A stretch of DNA of 48,049 bases from SIG603 sp964369415 (GTDB taxonomy: Bacteria; Bacillota; Clostridia; Oscillospirales; Acutalibacteraceae): the NCBI GenBank assembly GCA_964369415.1, contig CAYJFP010000016.1:1-48049 (forward strand). Reading direction: 5' to 3'. The translations under genes and the position numbers were made by a program. Positions within the stretch are counted from its first letter, which is position 1; the number at the start of each line of letters is the position of its first letter. The notes under the pieces are model-generated. The model saw nothing but the letters and a program-made list of their open reading frames with translations, was not told the origin of the DNA and did no database searches. Shown here piece after piece: positions 8,262-16,988 of this stretch.

Positions 8262-9839
8262 TCAATACGCAGCATCTACCGCCGCTTTTTCTACTTCTAA
8301 GTCGTTAATATAATTTTCCATAAACTCGTTAAAGCCTTCTATTTCTTTGCTTGTAGCCATGACAGTATTAACTTCACTATTTGCAAAAACTTTATTATTT
8401 AAATAGCACTGTAGATCCTTTTCTTCATCAGCACAGAAACTTGCAAGCACTGCAATCCCCCATGCGCCGCCTTCACCAGCTGTCGCCATTACTGAAACTG
8501 GAATTTTTACAGCAGATGACATTATGCGCTGACCAACTTCTTTAGCTTTAAAGAATCCACCATGTCCTAAAAGCGTGTCTATTTTTACATTTTCATCCTC
8601 TAATATTTCCATTCCAAGTTTCAATGTCGCAACCGCTGAATAAAGAGTTACCCTTGCAAAATTTGCAAATGTAAATTTTGAATCTACATCTCTTAAGAAA
8701 AGCGGTCTGCCCTCGTTAAGCTTAGTAATCGGTTCACCAGAAAAGTAGTTGTAGGAAACAAGTCCACCGGCATTTGTTTCTCCTTTTAACGCTTCATAAT
8801 ATAAAGTGTCTAATGCCTCATATATGCTGCACGGTTTTCCTAAGGCTTCTGAAAACTCCTTAAACACATTTGCCCATGCATCTATATCCGATGAGCAGTT
8901 ATTACAGTGAACCATTGCGACCGGTTTTCCCGTAGGAGTCGTCACCATGTCGATTTCTTCATACACTGTTGATAGGTCTTTCTCTAAGACTATCATCGCA
9001 AAAATTGAAGTTCCCGCAGAAACATTTCCCGTCTTAACTCCTACACTATTTGTGGCAACCATTCCAGTTCCCGCATCGCCTTCAGGTGGGCACATAACGG
9101 CTCCAGCTTCTAGTGTTCCTGTCGGGTCTAAGAGTTTAGCTCCCTCTTCTGTAAGAGTTCCTGCATCTTCTCCTGCTGATAGAACACTCGGCATAATATC
9201 TTTTAATTTCCAAGAAAATTCACCATTTAAAAGCTTCTCAAATTTTTCTATCATAGAAAGATTAAAGTCGCCTGTTTCGCTGTCTATAGGGAACATTCCC
9301 GAAGCATCACCGACACCTAAAACCTTTTTACCAGTAAGTTTATAGTGGATATATCCTGCAAGCGTCGTCATAAAATCTATATCTTTAACATTTTTTTCCT
9401 CATTTAGAATTGCCTGATACAAATGAGCTATGCTCCATCTATGTGGAATGTTAAAGCCGAGTTCTTCAGTTAATTCCGCAGCCGCTTCGCCTGTATTTGT
9501 ATTTCTCCATGTTCTAAACTGAGCTATTTGATTAAAATCTTTATCAAAAGCCAAATATCCGTGCATCATGGCAGAAAAACCTATGGCTTTTAGCTTTTTA
9601 ATTTCCACTGCGTACTCTTTTTTCACTTTTTCACAAAGTTTTTTGTAGCTATTTTGCACACCTGTCCAAACGTCTTCCAAACTGTATGTCCAAAGTCCAT
9701 TTTCAAAACTATTTTCCCAGTCATGACTACCCGAAGCTATTACACCGAATTTTTCATCAATAAGTACAGCTTTAATTCTTGTCGAACCTAGCTCTATACC
9801 AAGTACAGCACCGCCGTTATCAATTAAGTTTTTTATCAT
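8262..9839 (-). CDS. araB: FGGY-family carbohydrate kinase, probable L-ribulokinase
   Basis: A 525-residue FGGY kinase. The N-terminal phosphate motif LGIELGSTRIKAVLIDE is near residue 13, and the second FGGY lobe contains TLLGHGGFFKAKEVGQ and TAGEGGAWGIAVLASF. It would phosphorylate L-ribulose to L-ribulose 5-phosphate. Its sequence resembles the kinases often annotated as xylulokinase-like or FGGY ATPase in Clostridia more than E. coli AraB, so the assignment rests largely on its place directly before araD and on araA nearby. It is the first gene of the operon and is transcribed from a promoter facing the GH43 gene. Confidence 0.85.
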   Translation of the reverse strand: MIKNLIDNGGAVLGIELGSTRIKAVLIDEKFGVIASGSHDWENSFENGLWTYSLEDVWTGVQNSYKKLCEKVKKEYAVEIKKLKAIGFSAMMHGYLAFDKDFNQIAQFRTWRNTNTGEAAAELTEELGFNIPHRWSIAHLYQAILNEEKNVKDIDFMTTLAGYIHYKLTGKKVLGVGDASGMFPIDSETGDFNLSMIEKFEKLLNGEFSWKLKDIMPSVLSAGEDAGTLTEEGAKLLDPTGTLEAGAVMCPPEGDAGTGMVATNSVGVKTGNVSAGTSIFAMIVLEKDLSTVYEEIDMVTTPTGKPVAMVHCNNCSSDIDAWANVFKEFSEALGKPCSIYEALDTLYYEALKGETNAGGLVSYNYFSGEPITKLNEGRPLFLRDVDSKFTFANFARVTLYSAVATLKLGMEILEDENVKIDTLLGHGGFFKAKEVGQRIMSSAVKIPVSVMATAGEGGAWGIAVLASFCADEEKDLQCYLNNKVFANSEVNTVMATSKEIEGFNEFMENYINDLEVEKAAVDAAY

Positions 9840-9871
9840 TTAGACGCACTCCTTTTAAGCTTTTTAAGTCG

Positions 9872-9900
9872 ATTATATCACTGTAAGAATAATAGTGCAA
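9872..9900 (-). promoter_or_regulatory. Promoter of the araB operon
   Basis: On the minus strand TTGCAC (-35) and a consensus TATAAT (-10) are 17 bases apart. The -35 mirrors that of the divergent GH43 promoter 30 bases away. Confidence 0.7.
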
Positions 9901-9929
9901 TACTTTATGCAAATTTTTTTATCAAATTA

Positions 9930-9958
9930 TTGCACAAATTCTTGCACTGTTGTATAAT
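9930..9958 (+). promoter_or_regulatory. Promoter of the GH43 gene
   Basis: TTGCAC (-35), 17-base spacer, TATAAT (-10). The -35 box is inside the dyad TGCACAAATTCTTGCA (9931-9946), so a protein bound there would block RNA polymerase. Confidence 0.7.
9931..9946. promoter_or_regulatory. Operator-like dyad in the araB/GH43 intergenic region
   Basis: TGCA-N2-AATT-N2-TGCA overlaps the GH43 -35 box. A weaker relative, TGCAAATTTTTTTA, begins at 9908 next to the araB -35. Both resemble the TGCAAWAWTTTTCA dyad elsewhere in the island. Confidence 0.45.
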
Positions 9959-9985
9959 AATTAAAATTCTTAAGGAGGAATGAGT

Positions 9986-11485
9986 ATGTATTCAGAACAA
10001 TATAGCCCTATTTTTAATGAATTTCACTATCAAAATCCACTTATAATGGGAGATTATGCTGACCCCTCTATTCTAAAAGATGGAGAAGATTATTATTTGG
10101 TAAATTCAGTTTGTGGCGAAAAATATAGACTTATGCCCATGTGGCATTCTAAAGACTTAATAAATTGGGAACTGCTTTATCATGTATTCGAGGGTTGCTA
10201 TTTTGAAAAGCACGACTCTTATATGCTAACAGCTTGGGCACCTGAACTAATTAAACATAAAAATCTTTATTATATCTATAATTACTCTCCATCATTTGGT
10301 ATCTGGGTAAGCACATGTAGTGATATAAAAAAGGGCGACTGGAGCACACCTGTTCAGATTGAAAATGTAGATGGAATCGACCCTGGACATGTCACTGATA
10401 AAGACGGAAACCGATTTTTATGCCTTTCAAGAAATATTTTGCATCCACTTTCTTCTGATGGATTAAGTGTAAACGGTGAAGGCATTAAAATTTGTGAAGA
10501 CTATGTAATCCCCGATGAAATCGACATCGAAGGCGTATGTACTGAATCACCTAAATACTTCAAAAAAGGTGATTATTACTACTTTCTAACTGCAGAAGGC
10601 GGCACAATGGGCCCTCCAACAAGCCACTGCGTTGTAGCGTACAGAACCAAAGACCCTATGGGCGAGTATGAACTTTCACCCTATAATCCTATCGTTCATA
10701 CAGATAGTAGGGAGAATTTATGGTGGAGTACAGGGCATGGTTCTTTAGTTAACGGCCCTGATGATGAAACTTACATACTTTATCACGGTATTAGAAATGC
10801 CCATAGGTACATGGGAAGGCAAACTGTCATGATGCCTATAAAATGGACAGATGATGACTGGTTTACGGTAGGTAAAGGCGATGAACTTCCACAAAATTTG
10901 CCAAACTGTGATATGTTTCCTGTATCTGCACAGACTATTTCCGTAAACCCAAAGAATGGCAATTTTCCTTTACTATATAATTTTGACAGTGAAAAGGTGT
11001 TCAACAGATTAAAATTCAAGGATGATTTGATTGAGTTTAAGGCTCAAAAAGACAGTGAATTTCAAAATGAATCTTTAGTCTTCATGCCACAAGGCTATGC
11101 TTTTGAATTTATAGCAGAGATTGATTTAGAGAACACAACTGCAAATTTTGCAATAGGATTTAAATTTACACCTAGTGTAAACTGCGGAATTGCACTTTTA
11201 GACAGTGAAATTAAGCTATTTAAACACGGCGAATACGACTGGGTAAATGATGATAAAATACCTGTTGTTGGAAAAACACTTTGCCTTAAAATGTGCTGTA
11301 ATCACGGGACTGTTTCACTTTTTTATAAAAACGATTATAGTGATTTTATGAAAATTCCACATTCCTACGACATAGCCGATTGGAACCCGAATGTTACCAA
11401 AGGTTTTTCAAGTGTGACACCATCCATTTGGAGCTATGGAATCGGCAGCGTGTTTATTAAGAGTTTTATCTATAACAATCTTTAA
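9986..11485 (+). CDS. GH43 family glycosidase (alpha-L-arabinofuranosidase/beta-xylosidase type)
   Basis: A 499-residue family 43 enzyme with the five-bladed beta-propeller followed by a C-terminal beta-sandwich of about 170 residues, as in GH43 beta-xylosidases. The catalytic base is Asp26 in YADPSI, the pKa-modulating Asp is in IDPGHV (about 132), and the general acid is Glu187 in CTESPKYF. It inverts configuration and removes L-arabinofuranosyl or D-xylosyl units. No signal peptide is seen, so it acts on imported oligosaccharides. I prefer the second ATG as start because AGGAGG is seven bases upstream of it, whereas the first ATG is only one base from the site. It is divergent from araB and shares its control region. 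Confidence 0.9.
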   Translation: MYSEQYSPIFNEFHYQNPLIMGDYADPSILKDGEDYYLVNSVCGEKYRLMPMWHSKDLINWELLYHVFEGCYFEKHDSYMLTAWAPELIKHKNLYYIYNYSPSFGIWVSTCSDIKKGDWSTPVQIENVDGIDPGHVTDKDGNRFLCLSRNILHPLSSDGLSVNGEGIKICEDYVIPDEIDIEGVCTESPKYFKKGDYYYFLTAEGGTMGPPTSHCVVAYRTKDPMGEYELSPYNPIVHTDSRENLWWSTGHGSLVNGPDDETYILYHGIRNAHRYMGRQTVMMPIKWTDDDWFTVGKGDELPQNLPNCDMFPVSAQTISVNPKNGNFPLLYNFDSEKVFNRLKFKDDLIEFKAQKDSEFQNESLVFMPQGYAFEFIAEIDLENTTANFAIGFKFTPSVNCGIALLDSEIKLFKHGEYDWVNDDKIPVVGKTLCLKMCCNHGTVSLFYKNDYSDFMKIPHSYDIADWNPNVTKGFSSVTPSIWSYGIGSVFIKSFIYNNL

Positions 11486-11513
11486 ATTGTAATTGACTTT
11501 TAAATGTAGATAC

Positions 11514-11546
11514 AAAAAAGATGTCACTAAAAATGACATCTTTTTT
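11514..11546. terminator. Bidirectional terminator between GH43 and merR
   Basis: A 13-bp stem (AAAAAAGATGTCA and its complement) with a seven-base loop, flanked by A and T runs, serves both convergent genes. Confidence 0.85.
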
Positions 11547-11550
11547 TATA

Positions 11551-12420
11551 TTATTCTAATTCAAATTGAGGATACTGCTTTAAAAACTTTTCATTTGCTT
11601 CTTCCATTTGAATATAGTACTGTGCATAAGAAGCACTAAGCTGCTTCATTGCTGGTATAAACACATCATTATATCCATTGGATTTATTAAAACTTTTTAT
11701 AGCTTCGTTCAATTTATACACAGGAGAATTTTTATATTCATCTGATTTTTTAAACTCTATATACTGTTCTAATATTTCCTTATTGTTTCTCAAAAATTCA
11801 TCTGGTTTTTGATATGCTTTTTTTGTTGCTTCAAGCACTTCTGAAATTTGCTCAGTTCCAATATGACGTGTATTTTCAATCAAAAATTCTTCTACATCCT
11901 TTGGTATTTCCATTACTGGAACGTCATCTAAAAAAGATAAAATAGTTTCGTATGCTGCTTGTTGTGAAGCTGTTTCAATAGGTTTATTAAAAAACCTAGC
12001 AAAGTGCATGCAGATAAATCTACCATAATACCCTGGAAACGCTTCTAATAATTTATCAGTAATAGTCTTACAATGTTCAATAGCTTGTAATTCGCCATTG
12101 ATTTCACTATAAATCTTCCCTCTACTAAGTTTTTGTAAAATGGAATTTTTTTGTATGTCACGTTGATGATTTAATGCTTTTTTTAGTGATACTACCTGCA
12201 GTGCAGAGTTTGTCTTATCGTTCAAGATTTCTTTAATCTCTTCAATGGATATATCTAATTTTCTCAAAACACTGACTTTTATAAGTATTTCAATATCTTT
12301 ATCATTATAATCCCTATATCCATTTTCCAAAATATTTGGAGAGACAATCTCCTGTAAAGTATAGTATTCTATCGCTTTTTTAGTCAGTTTTGTGATTTTA
12401 CAAACTTCACTTATCAACAT
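11551..12420 (-). CDS. MerR-family transcriptional regulator
   Basis: A 289-residue regulator. The N-terminal MerR winged helix starts MLISEVCKITKLTKKAIEYYT and includes ENGYRDYNDKDIEIL, followed by the dimerisation helix (residues about 65-110) and a long C-terminal domain of about 170 residues with no recognised ligand motif. The size is larger than metal-sensing MerR proteins and nearer to drug-sensing types. I take the start with GAGGTGAT just upstream, rather than a Met 33 bases earlier. Its own promoter has the 19-bp spacer typical of MerR-controlled promoters, so it is probably autoregulated. It is flanked by terminators and looks like an independent unit within the sugar island. Confidence 0.85.
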   Translation of the reverse strand: MLISEVCKITKLTKKAIEYYTLQEIVSPNILENGYRDYNDKDIEILIKVSVLRKLDISIEEIKEILNDKTNSALQVVSLKKALNHQRDIQKNSILQKLSRGKIYSEINGELQAIEHCKTITDKLLEAFPGYYGRFICMHFARFFNKPIETASQQAAYETILSFLDDVPVMEIPKDVEEFLIENTRHIGTEQISEVLEATKKAYQKPDEFLRNNKEILEQYIEFKKSDEYKNSPVYKLNEAIKSFNKSNGYNDVFIPAMKQLSASYAQYYIQMEEANEKFLKQYPQFELE

Positions 12421-12438
12421 ATTTATCACCTCAATATC

Positions 12439-12469
12439 ATCATAATCTAACACCTAGGGTTATAGTCAA
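12439..12469 (-). promoter_or_regulatory. merR promoter with 19-bp spacer
   Basis: On the minus strand TTGACT and TATGAT are separated by 19 bases that hold an imperfect dyad centred on CCTAGG. Over-long spacers are the hallmark of promoters activated by MerR proteins through DNA distortion. Confidence 0.65.
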
Positions 12470-12540
12470 GTATTATTTCAAACAAAATTTAAATACCTTT
12501 TTCTACTATTATAGCTTAATAAAAGCTTTATCATAAGAGA

Positions 12541-12572
12541 AAAGATAGACAGTTAATGTACTATCTATCTTT
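12541..12572 (-). terminator. Probable terminator of the sulfatase-1 gene
   Basis: A nine-base stem (AAAGATAGA / TCTATCTTT) with a 14-base loop lies 25 bases past the sulfatase stop. The T run on the minus strand is short (TTTTCTCTT), so it may be leaky. Confidence 0.5.
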
Positions 12573-12597
12573 CTAGTTTCAACACTTTAATTTTCAC

Positions 12598-14208
12598 TTA
12601 TTTAAACGGAAAGTTTGTGAATTCGTCATTTGTGTACTCTTTGTAGCAATCTATAAAATCCTGTTTCCACTCGATATCGTTAAACACATCTTTTAGCAAA
12701 ACACCGCTTTTATCATAGTTTTGGACAGCTTTTTCCATTTCAAATTCAAGCCTTTTACCTCTATTTTCTTTTTTGCAAAATTCTTGCATTTGATGATTTG
12801 ACCATAGGTGGTATTTTCCTCTTACGGATGGATGAATTCTTTCACTCTCACAAAAAGTAAACTCACCGTTTTCTACGCCGCCTTCTATGCCCCACTGAGC
12901 TTCATATTCTAGCGCCTTTGACTTTAAATCTGTGTAAACTGTCAGTAAATCTTCCTTAACTCCATCTTTAATTAAATTTACCACTTCATCTTTATCAGTT
13001 TCATATAGTTCTTCGTACGCTCCCATATAGTGATAAATATATTTGTATTTACTATTTCTTGCCATCACCCATCGTAAAGGCTTATTTCCCGTTGCACAAA
13101 CTTGATATTCTTTTTTCTCATTTTTCAGCATAGATTTCCCAAATAATTCTCTGCCATTTGATGGATATTCTATACCGCAAACGTCTAAGCAAGTCGGCAA
13201 AACGTCTAGCAAATCTACAAATTTTGTACTTTTTTCTCCAGCTGTAGCACGCTTTGGATATCTGATTATCATAGGAATTCTTACAGCCGAATCATACGGA
13301 AGTTCCTTGCTGTAATAACCCTTATCCTGTAGCATTTCACCATGATCAGAAGTGTATATGATAAGTGTATTGTCAAGCTTTCCGGTTTCTCTTAATTTCT
13401 CAATAATACGCCCGACACTCTTATCAACCATAGAAATGCTCGTATAGTATGCTTTTCTGATTTTCTCCTTCTCCTCTTCACTGTCCATGTCACCATACCA
13501 GAGATTATCCTCACTGCATTCAAATGGAAGTCTACTTTTTTGTATTGATTTTGGTATTTTTATATCATCATAAAGCCCGTCAAACTCTTTTGGGATGTTC
13601 CACGGTGGGTGTGGTTTTATAAATCCGCACATCATAAAAAATGGATTCTCTTTGTTATCGTCTATCCACTGATTCACCCTATCTGCTACCCAAGTAGTCT
13701 CGTGATACTTTTCGTCAACCATAGAATTTTGCGGAATATGGTAGATATGGGGCCTTACGCCGTGCAAATTTTGCACATCTTCATACCCTTCATTTTTTAA
13801 ATACATCGCATACTCGTCCTGCTGTCTTATTTTAGGAAGCTCCTCCATAAGCTGCATTTCATCAAAACCATGGTGCTCTCTTACAGGGCTGAAATGCATT
13901 TTACCTATAGCGACAGTTCTATAGTCATTATCTGAAAAAATTCTCGCAATAGTTGGAACTGAATAATCTCGAATTCTCTGCTTTTCTGCGTTTCCATAAT
14001 AACCGTGAATTCTAGCTGGAAACCCTGTAATTAGGTCATGTCTTGCTGGCATGCAAACTGGATTTCCGCTATGTGCACACGAAAAGCACAAGCCTTCTTC
14101 TACTAATTTATCCAGATTTGGTGTCTTCATATGTGTATAGCCTGCTGCTGAAACAGTATCAAATCTCTGCTGGTCTGTTAAAATGATTAATACATTTGGT
14201 TTGTTCAT
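12598..14208 (-). CDS. Sulfatase, family S1 (cysteine-type), sulfatase 1
   Basis: A 536-residue type I sulfatase. The formylglycine motif is CMPAR at residues 52-56. The metal-binding start NVLIILTDQQRFD, the FIKPHPPW block and the TSDHGEMLQDKG site are in order. Formylglycine must be made from Cys52 by a maturase; no such gene is in the window. No signal peptide is seen, so it probably desulfates imported saccharides in the cytoplasm. The start at MNKPNVLII is chosen over an upstream Met because AGGAAG precedes it and because the shorter form matches the fold. It is divergent from the LacI-family gene, with only about 85 bases shared. Substrate and linkage cannot be inferred from the sequence. 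Confidence 0.93.
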   Translation of the reverse strand: MNKPNVLIILTDQQRFDTVSAAGYTHMKTPNLDKLVEEGLCFSCAHSGNPVCMPARHDLITGFPARIHGYYGNAEKQRIRDYSVPTIARIFSDNDYRTVAIGKMHFSPVREHHGFDEMQLMEELPKIRQQDEYAMYLKNEGYEDVQNLHGVRPHIYHIPQNSMVDEKYHETTWVADRVNQWIDDNKENPFFMMCGFIKPHPPWNIPKEFDGLYDDIKIPKSIQKSRLPFECSEDNLWYGDMDSEEEKEKIRKAYYTSISMVDKSVGRIIEKLRETGKLDNTLIIYTSDHGEMLQDKGYYSKELPYDSAVRIPMIIRYPKRATAGEKSTKFVDLLDVLPTCLDVCGIEYPSNGRELFGKSMLKNEKKEYQVCATGNKPLRWVMARNSKYKYIYHYMGAYEELYETDKDEVVNLIKDGVKEDLLTVYTDLKSKALEYEAQWGIEGGVENGEFTFCESERIHPSVRGKYHLWSNHQMQEFCKKENRGKRLEFEMEKAVQNYDKSGVLLKDVFNDIEWKQDFIDCYKEYTNDEFTNFPFK

Positions 14209-14232
14209 ATAGAACTTCCTTTCCTTCTTTAC

Positions 14233-14261
14233 TTGACAGTGCAAAATTTTTCATGTATTAT
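14233..14261 (+). promoter_or_regulatory. Promoter of the LacI-family gene
   Basis: TTGACA, 17-base spacer, TATTAT. The spacer contains the 14-bp dyad starting at 14240, an arrangement that fits autorepression. Confidence 0.7.
14240..14253. promoter_or_regulatory. Operator-like dyad TGCAAAATTTTTCA
   Basis: This copy of the island's 14-bp dyad lies between the -35 and -10 of the regulator's own promoter and within the divergent leader of sulfatase 1. Confidence 0.6.
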
Positions 14262-14292
14262 TTAAATAAGAAATTTATAAGGAGGTTTTCCC

Positions 14293-15309
14293 ATGGGTAT
14301 TACCTTAAAAGATGTTGCGGAACATGCAAATGTTTCCATGAGTACAGTTTCAAGAGTGCTAAACCAAAAAGGAAACATAAGTGAAGAAACAACACAAAGA
14401 GTTGAAAAGGCTATTTCTGAGCTAATGTATAAACCTAGTCCGACTGCACTGAGATTTTCAACTGTTACAAGAAAAATTGCAGTAGTCGCACCTGGAAATC
14501 CGGATATTGAAAAAGACGGACATCAATATGGTATAGACACAAATGCAATTCTTTCTGAAATAGAAAAATTGGGACACATTCCTTATATCACCACTGTTAA
14601 ATACGACACACTCGGCACTTCTTCTGTAACTTATCAAAAAATTGAGAAAAACGAAGTGGATGGAGTAATTATTTGTGACTCTTGCGATGATACAAACATT
14701 AAAGAATTATGCAAAAAAAATAATATTCCCTTTATCTCTACAAATGGAACTCCGCCCTCTAATTCTGAAAGTTATGTAGACTACGATAATACCGATGGTG
14801 CATTCCAAGCGATAAAATATTTAAGCGAACTTGGTCACAAAAAAATTGGAATCATGTCGGGTCCTAGAGAGCATGAAGTTACTCGAAATCGGCTTTACGG
14901 AGTTTATCTAGCGACTGAAAAACTAAATCTTGATGAAAACAATTTCACCACTGTTTTCACTCCTTACACAATAAACGGCGGTGAAGAGGCGACCGTGAGA
15001 TTATTAAAAAACAGGGATATTACTGCAATTTTTGCATTTAGCGACAGGCTTGCTGTTAGCTGTATGGCAACGCTAAAATCACATGGTATCCGTGTGCCCG
15101 ATGACATATCTTTAATCGGCTTTGACGATATGGAAATATGTAAACTTATTTCACCTACACTTAGCACTGTAAAAAGATATACTTCCGATATTTCTCCCAT
15201 GATTGTCGATAGTCTTCTTAAGCTAATTGACAATGAAAATATCAAGAAAATTCAAATTCTTTACGAAACAGCACTTGTTAAAAGAGAATCATGTAAAAAA
15301 CTTAAATAA
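14293..15309 (+). CDS. LacI-family transcriptional regulator
   Basis: A 338-residue LacI/GalR regulator. The N-terminal HTH TLKDVAEHANVSMSTVSRVL and the hinge helix region (SPTALRFST) are followed by a periplasmic-binding-protein-like sugar domain with VDGVIICD, KKIGIMSGP and ISLIGFDDMEICKLISP. GGAGG lies eight bases before the ATG. It sits between the sulfatase-1 and araA genes, and its promoter contains a dyad that recurs at three other promoters of the island, so it is the best candidate for the local repressor. The inducer is probably a sugar released from the substrate, such as L-arabinose or an oligosaccharide, which is inference. Confidence 0.92.
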   Translation: MGITLKDVAEHANVSMSTVSRVLNQKGNISEETTQRVEKAISELMYKPSPTALRFSTVTRKIAVVAPGNPDIEKDGHQYGIDTNAILSEIEKLGHIPYITTVKYDTLGTSSVTYQKIEKNEVDGVIICDSCDDTNIKELCKKNNIPFISTNGTPPSNSESYVDYDNTDGAFQAIKYLSELGHKKIGIMSGPREHEVTRNRLYGVYLATEKLNLDENNFTTVFTPYTINGGEEATVRLLKNRDITAIFAFSDRLAVSCMATLKSHGIRVPDDISLIGFDDMEICKLISPTLSTVKRYTSDISPMIVDSLLKLIDNENIKKIQILYETALVKRESCKKLK

Positions 15310-15319
15310 TATATGTTTT

Positions 15320-15343
15320 GGGCGGTCTATGACCGCCCTTTTT
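15320..15343 (+). terminator. Terminator between lacI-family gene and araA
   Basis: GC-rich perfect stem GGGCGGTC/GACCGCCC with loop TAT and a T run on the plus strand. The weaker T run on the minus strand may also stop araA transcripts. Confidence 0.88.
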
Positions 15344-15351
15344 ATGCTTTT

Positions 15352-16848
15352 TTATCTGAATAATACGCTGTTCCACTGCAACTCTTTCTTAAAGTTTCTA
15401 ATGCTTGTATCATTATCAATCACAACACACTCAATTCCCATTGCAGCCGCCCAGTCTTCCATTTGAGCACTCGTAAGATCGTATGAGAATGCCGTGTGAT
15501 GTGCTCCACCCGCTAAAATCCACGCTTCGGCCCCAACTGATAAGTTTGGTTGTGGAGTCCAAAAAGCAGTAGCTACAGGTAAATTCGGCATAGGTTTTTC
15601 CGTTTGTTTGCAGTCAACTGTATTGACAATTAATCTGAATCTGTTTCCTAAATCTATAAGCGATGCCGCAATTCCTGTACCATTTTTTGAAGTAAATACA
15701 AGTCTTGCTGGGTCTTCTCTATCACCCATAGAAAGCGGATTTACTCTTATTGATATTTTACTTTCAGCAACACTTGGACAAACTTCTAGCATATGCGCTT
15801 GTAAAATCCCCTCTTTACCTTTAACTAGGTTATAGGTATAATCTTCCATAAAAGATGTACCTTTTGCGTTTTTGTCTCCTGCCGTCATGAGTTTCATTAA
15901 TCTAACCATGGCGGCGGTTTTCCAATCGCCTTCACCCGCAAATCCGTAGCCTTTTTCCATGAGTCTTTGAATCGCAAGACCTGGTAATTGCTTAAGATTT
16001 CCTAAGTCTCCAAAATGTGTTACTATAGCTTGATAATTTTTGTCTTCTAAAAATTTTTCAAAGCCTATCTCTATCGCAGCTTGAACCTCTACATGCTTCA
16101 TGAACTCTTTTTCATCTCTGCCACGGTAATCCATTATGTATTTTTCTTTGTATTCATCTAGCATTGTGCTTAATTCGCCTGCAGTTACAGCTGAAACATA
16201 CTCGTTAATCTCATTAACTGGATAGGCATCAATTTCCCATCCAAATTTAATTTGAGCCTCTACCTTATCTCCCTCTGTAACCGCAACATTTCTCATATTG
16301 TCGGCTATACGGCACACTCTGATATGGCTTGATTCCATAATTCCTATAGCTGTTCTCATCCAGCTTGCAATGCTTTCTTTTACATAATCTTCTTCCCAAT
16401 ATCCGACTACGATTTTTCTCTCAATGCCCATTCTTGATACGATATGTCCGTATTCTCTGTCGCCGTGAGCCGCCTGATTTTCATTCATAAAGTCCATATC
16501 AATCGTATCGTACGGAATCTCTTCATTAAACTGTGTATGAAGATGCATTAAAGGTTTTCTATACTCTTGAAGCCCTAAAATCCAAGATTTTGCAGGTGAA
16601 AATGTGTGCATCCATGTGATAACACCCGCACATTCTTCATCTTTGTTTGCTTCATTTAGAGTCGCTCTTATTAGTTCATTTGTAATTAATGTAGGTTTCC
16701 ATACCAATTCATAAGGTAAAACTCCCGAACTGTTAAGCTTATCGACAATTATTTTTGAGTGTTCTGCAACATTTTTCAGGCAAACTTCACCGTATAAGTC
16801 TTGTGATCCTGTACAAAACCAAAATTTATATTTTTTTTGTGATTTCAT
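15352..16848 (-). CDS. araA: L-arabinose isomerase
   Basis: A 498-residue AraA, the usual family length. It begins KFWFCTGSQDLYGE, a family hallmark, and contains WMHTFSPAKSWI and LHTQFNEEIP. The metal- and substrate-binding residues are in FAGEGDWKT (Glu), SFMEDYTYNL (Glu), HMLEVCPS (His) and GGAHHTAFSYD (His). It isomerises L-arabinose to L-ribulose in the cytoplasm. It is transcribed alone, away from araBD, and is divergent from sulfatase 2. The shared control region carries a 14-bp operator-like dyad, which ties sugar isomerisation and desulfation to one signal. Confidence 0.97.
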   Translation of the reverse strand: MKSQKKYKFWFCTGSQDLYGEVCLKNVAEHSKIIVDKLNSSGVLPYELVWKPTLITNELIRATLNEANKDEECAGVITWMHTFSPAKSWILGLQEYRKPLMHLHTQFNEEIPYDTIDMDFMNENQAAHGDREYGHIVSRMGIERKIVVGYWEEDYVKESIASWMRTAIGIMESSHIRVCRIADNMRNVAVTEGDKVEAQIKFGWEIDAYPVNEINEYVSAVTAGELSTMLDEYKEKYIMDYRGRDEKEFMKHVEVQAAIEIGFEKFLEDKNYQAIVTHFGDLGNLKQLPGLAIQRLMEKGYGFAGEGDWKTAAMVRLMKLMTAGDKNAKGTSFMEDYTYNLVKGKEGILQAHMLEVCPSVAESKISIRVNPLSMGDREDPARLVFTSKNGTGIAASLIDLGNRFRLIVNTVDCKQTEKPMPNLPVATAFWTPQPNLSVGAEAWILAGGAHHTAFSYDLTSAQMEDWAAAMGIECVVIDNDTSIRNFKKELQWNSVLFR

Positions 16849-16883
16849 AATGATTAACGCCCCTTTTATTTAATTTTTTTCTT

Positions 16884-16912
16884 ATTATATATCATAAAAT
16901 CTTTTTACGCAA
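16884..16912 (-). promoter_or_regulatory. araA promoter
   Basis: On the minus strand TTGCGT and TATAAT lie 17 bases apart, facing the sulfatase-2 promoter. Confidence 0.55.
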
Positions 16913-16920
16913 TATATTTA

Positions 16921-16934
16921 TGAAAATTATTGCA
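16921..16934. promoter_or_regulatory. Operator-like dyad TGAAAATTATTGCA
   Basis: This is the inverse orientation of the TGCAAWAWTTTTCA dyad. It overlaps the -35 of the sulfatase-2 promoter and lies nine bases from the araA -35. Confidence 0.6.
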
Positions 16935-16958
16935 AAATATTTTTTCTTGTATTATAAT
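16930..16958 (+). promoter_or_regulatory. Promoter of sulfatase 2 and the GH-A-like gene
   Basis: TTGCAA, 17-base spacer, TATAAT. The -35 shares five bases with the operator-like dyad. Confidence 0.7.
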
Positions 16959-16988
16959 ATAGAAAATTAAGCAAGGAGACACTTATGT

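Noticed and set aside
8947..9345. Plus-strand open frame of 132 codons inside araB
   Set aside because: It is a shadow of the FGGY kinase gene, has no binding site and a low-complexity Pro/Ser-rich product.
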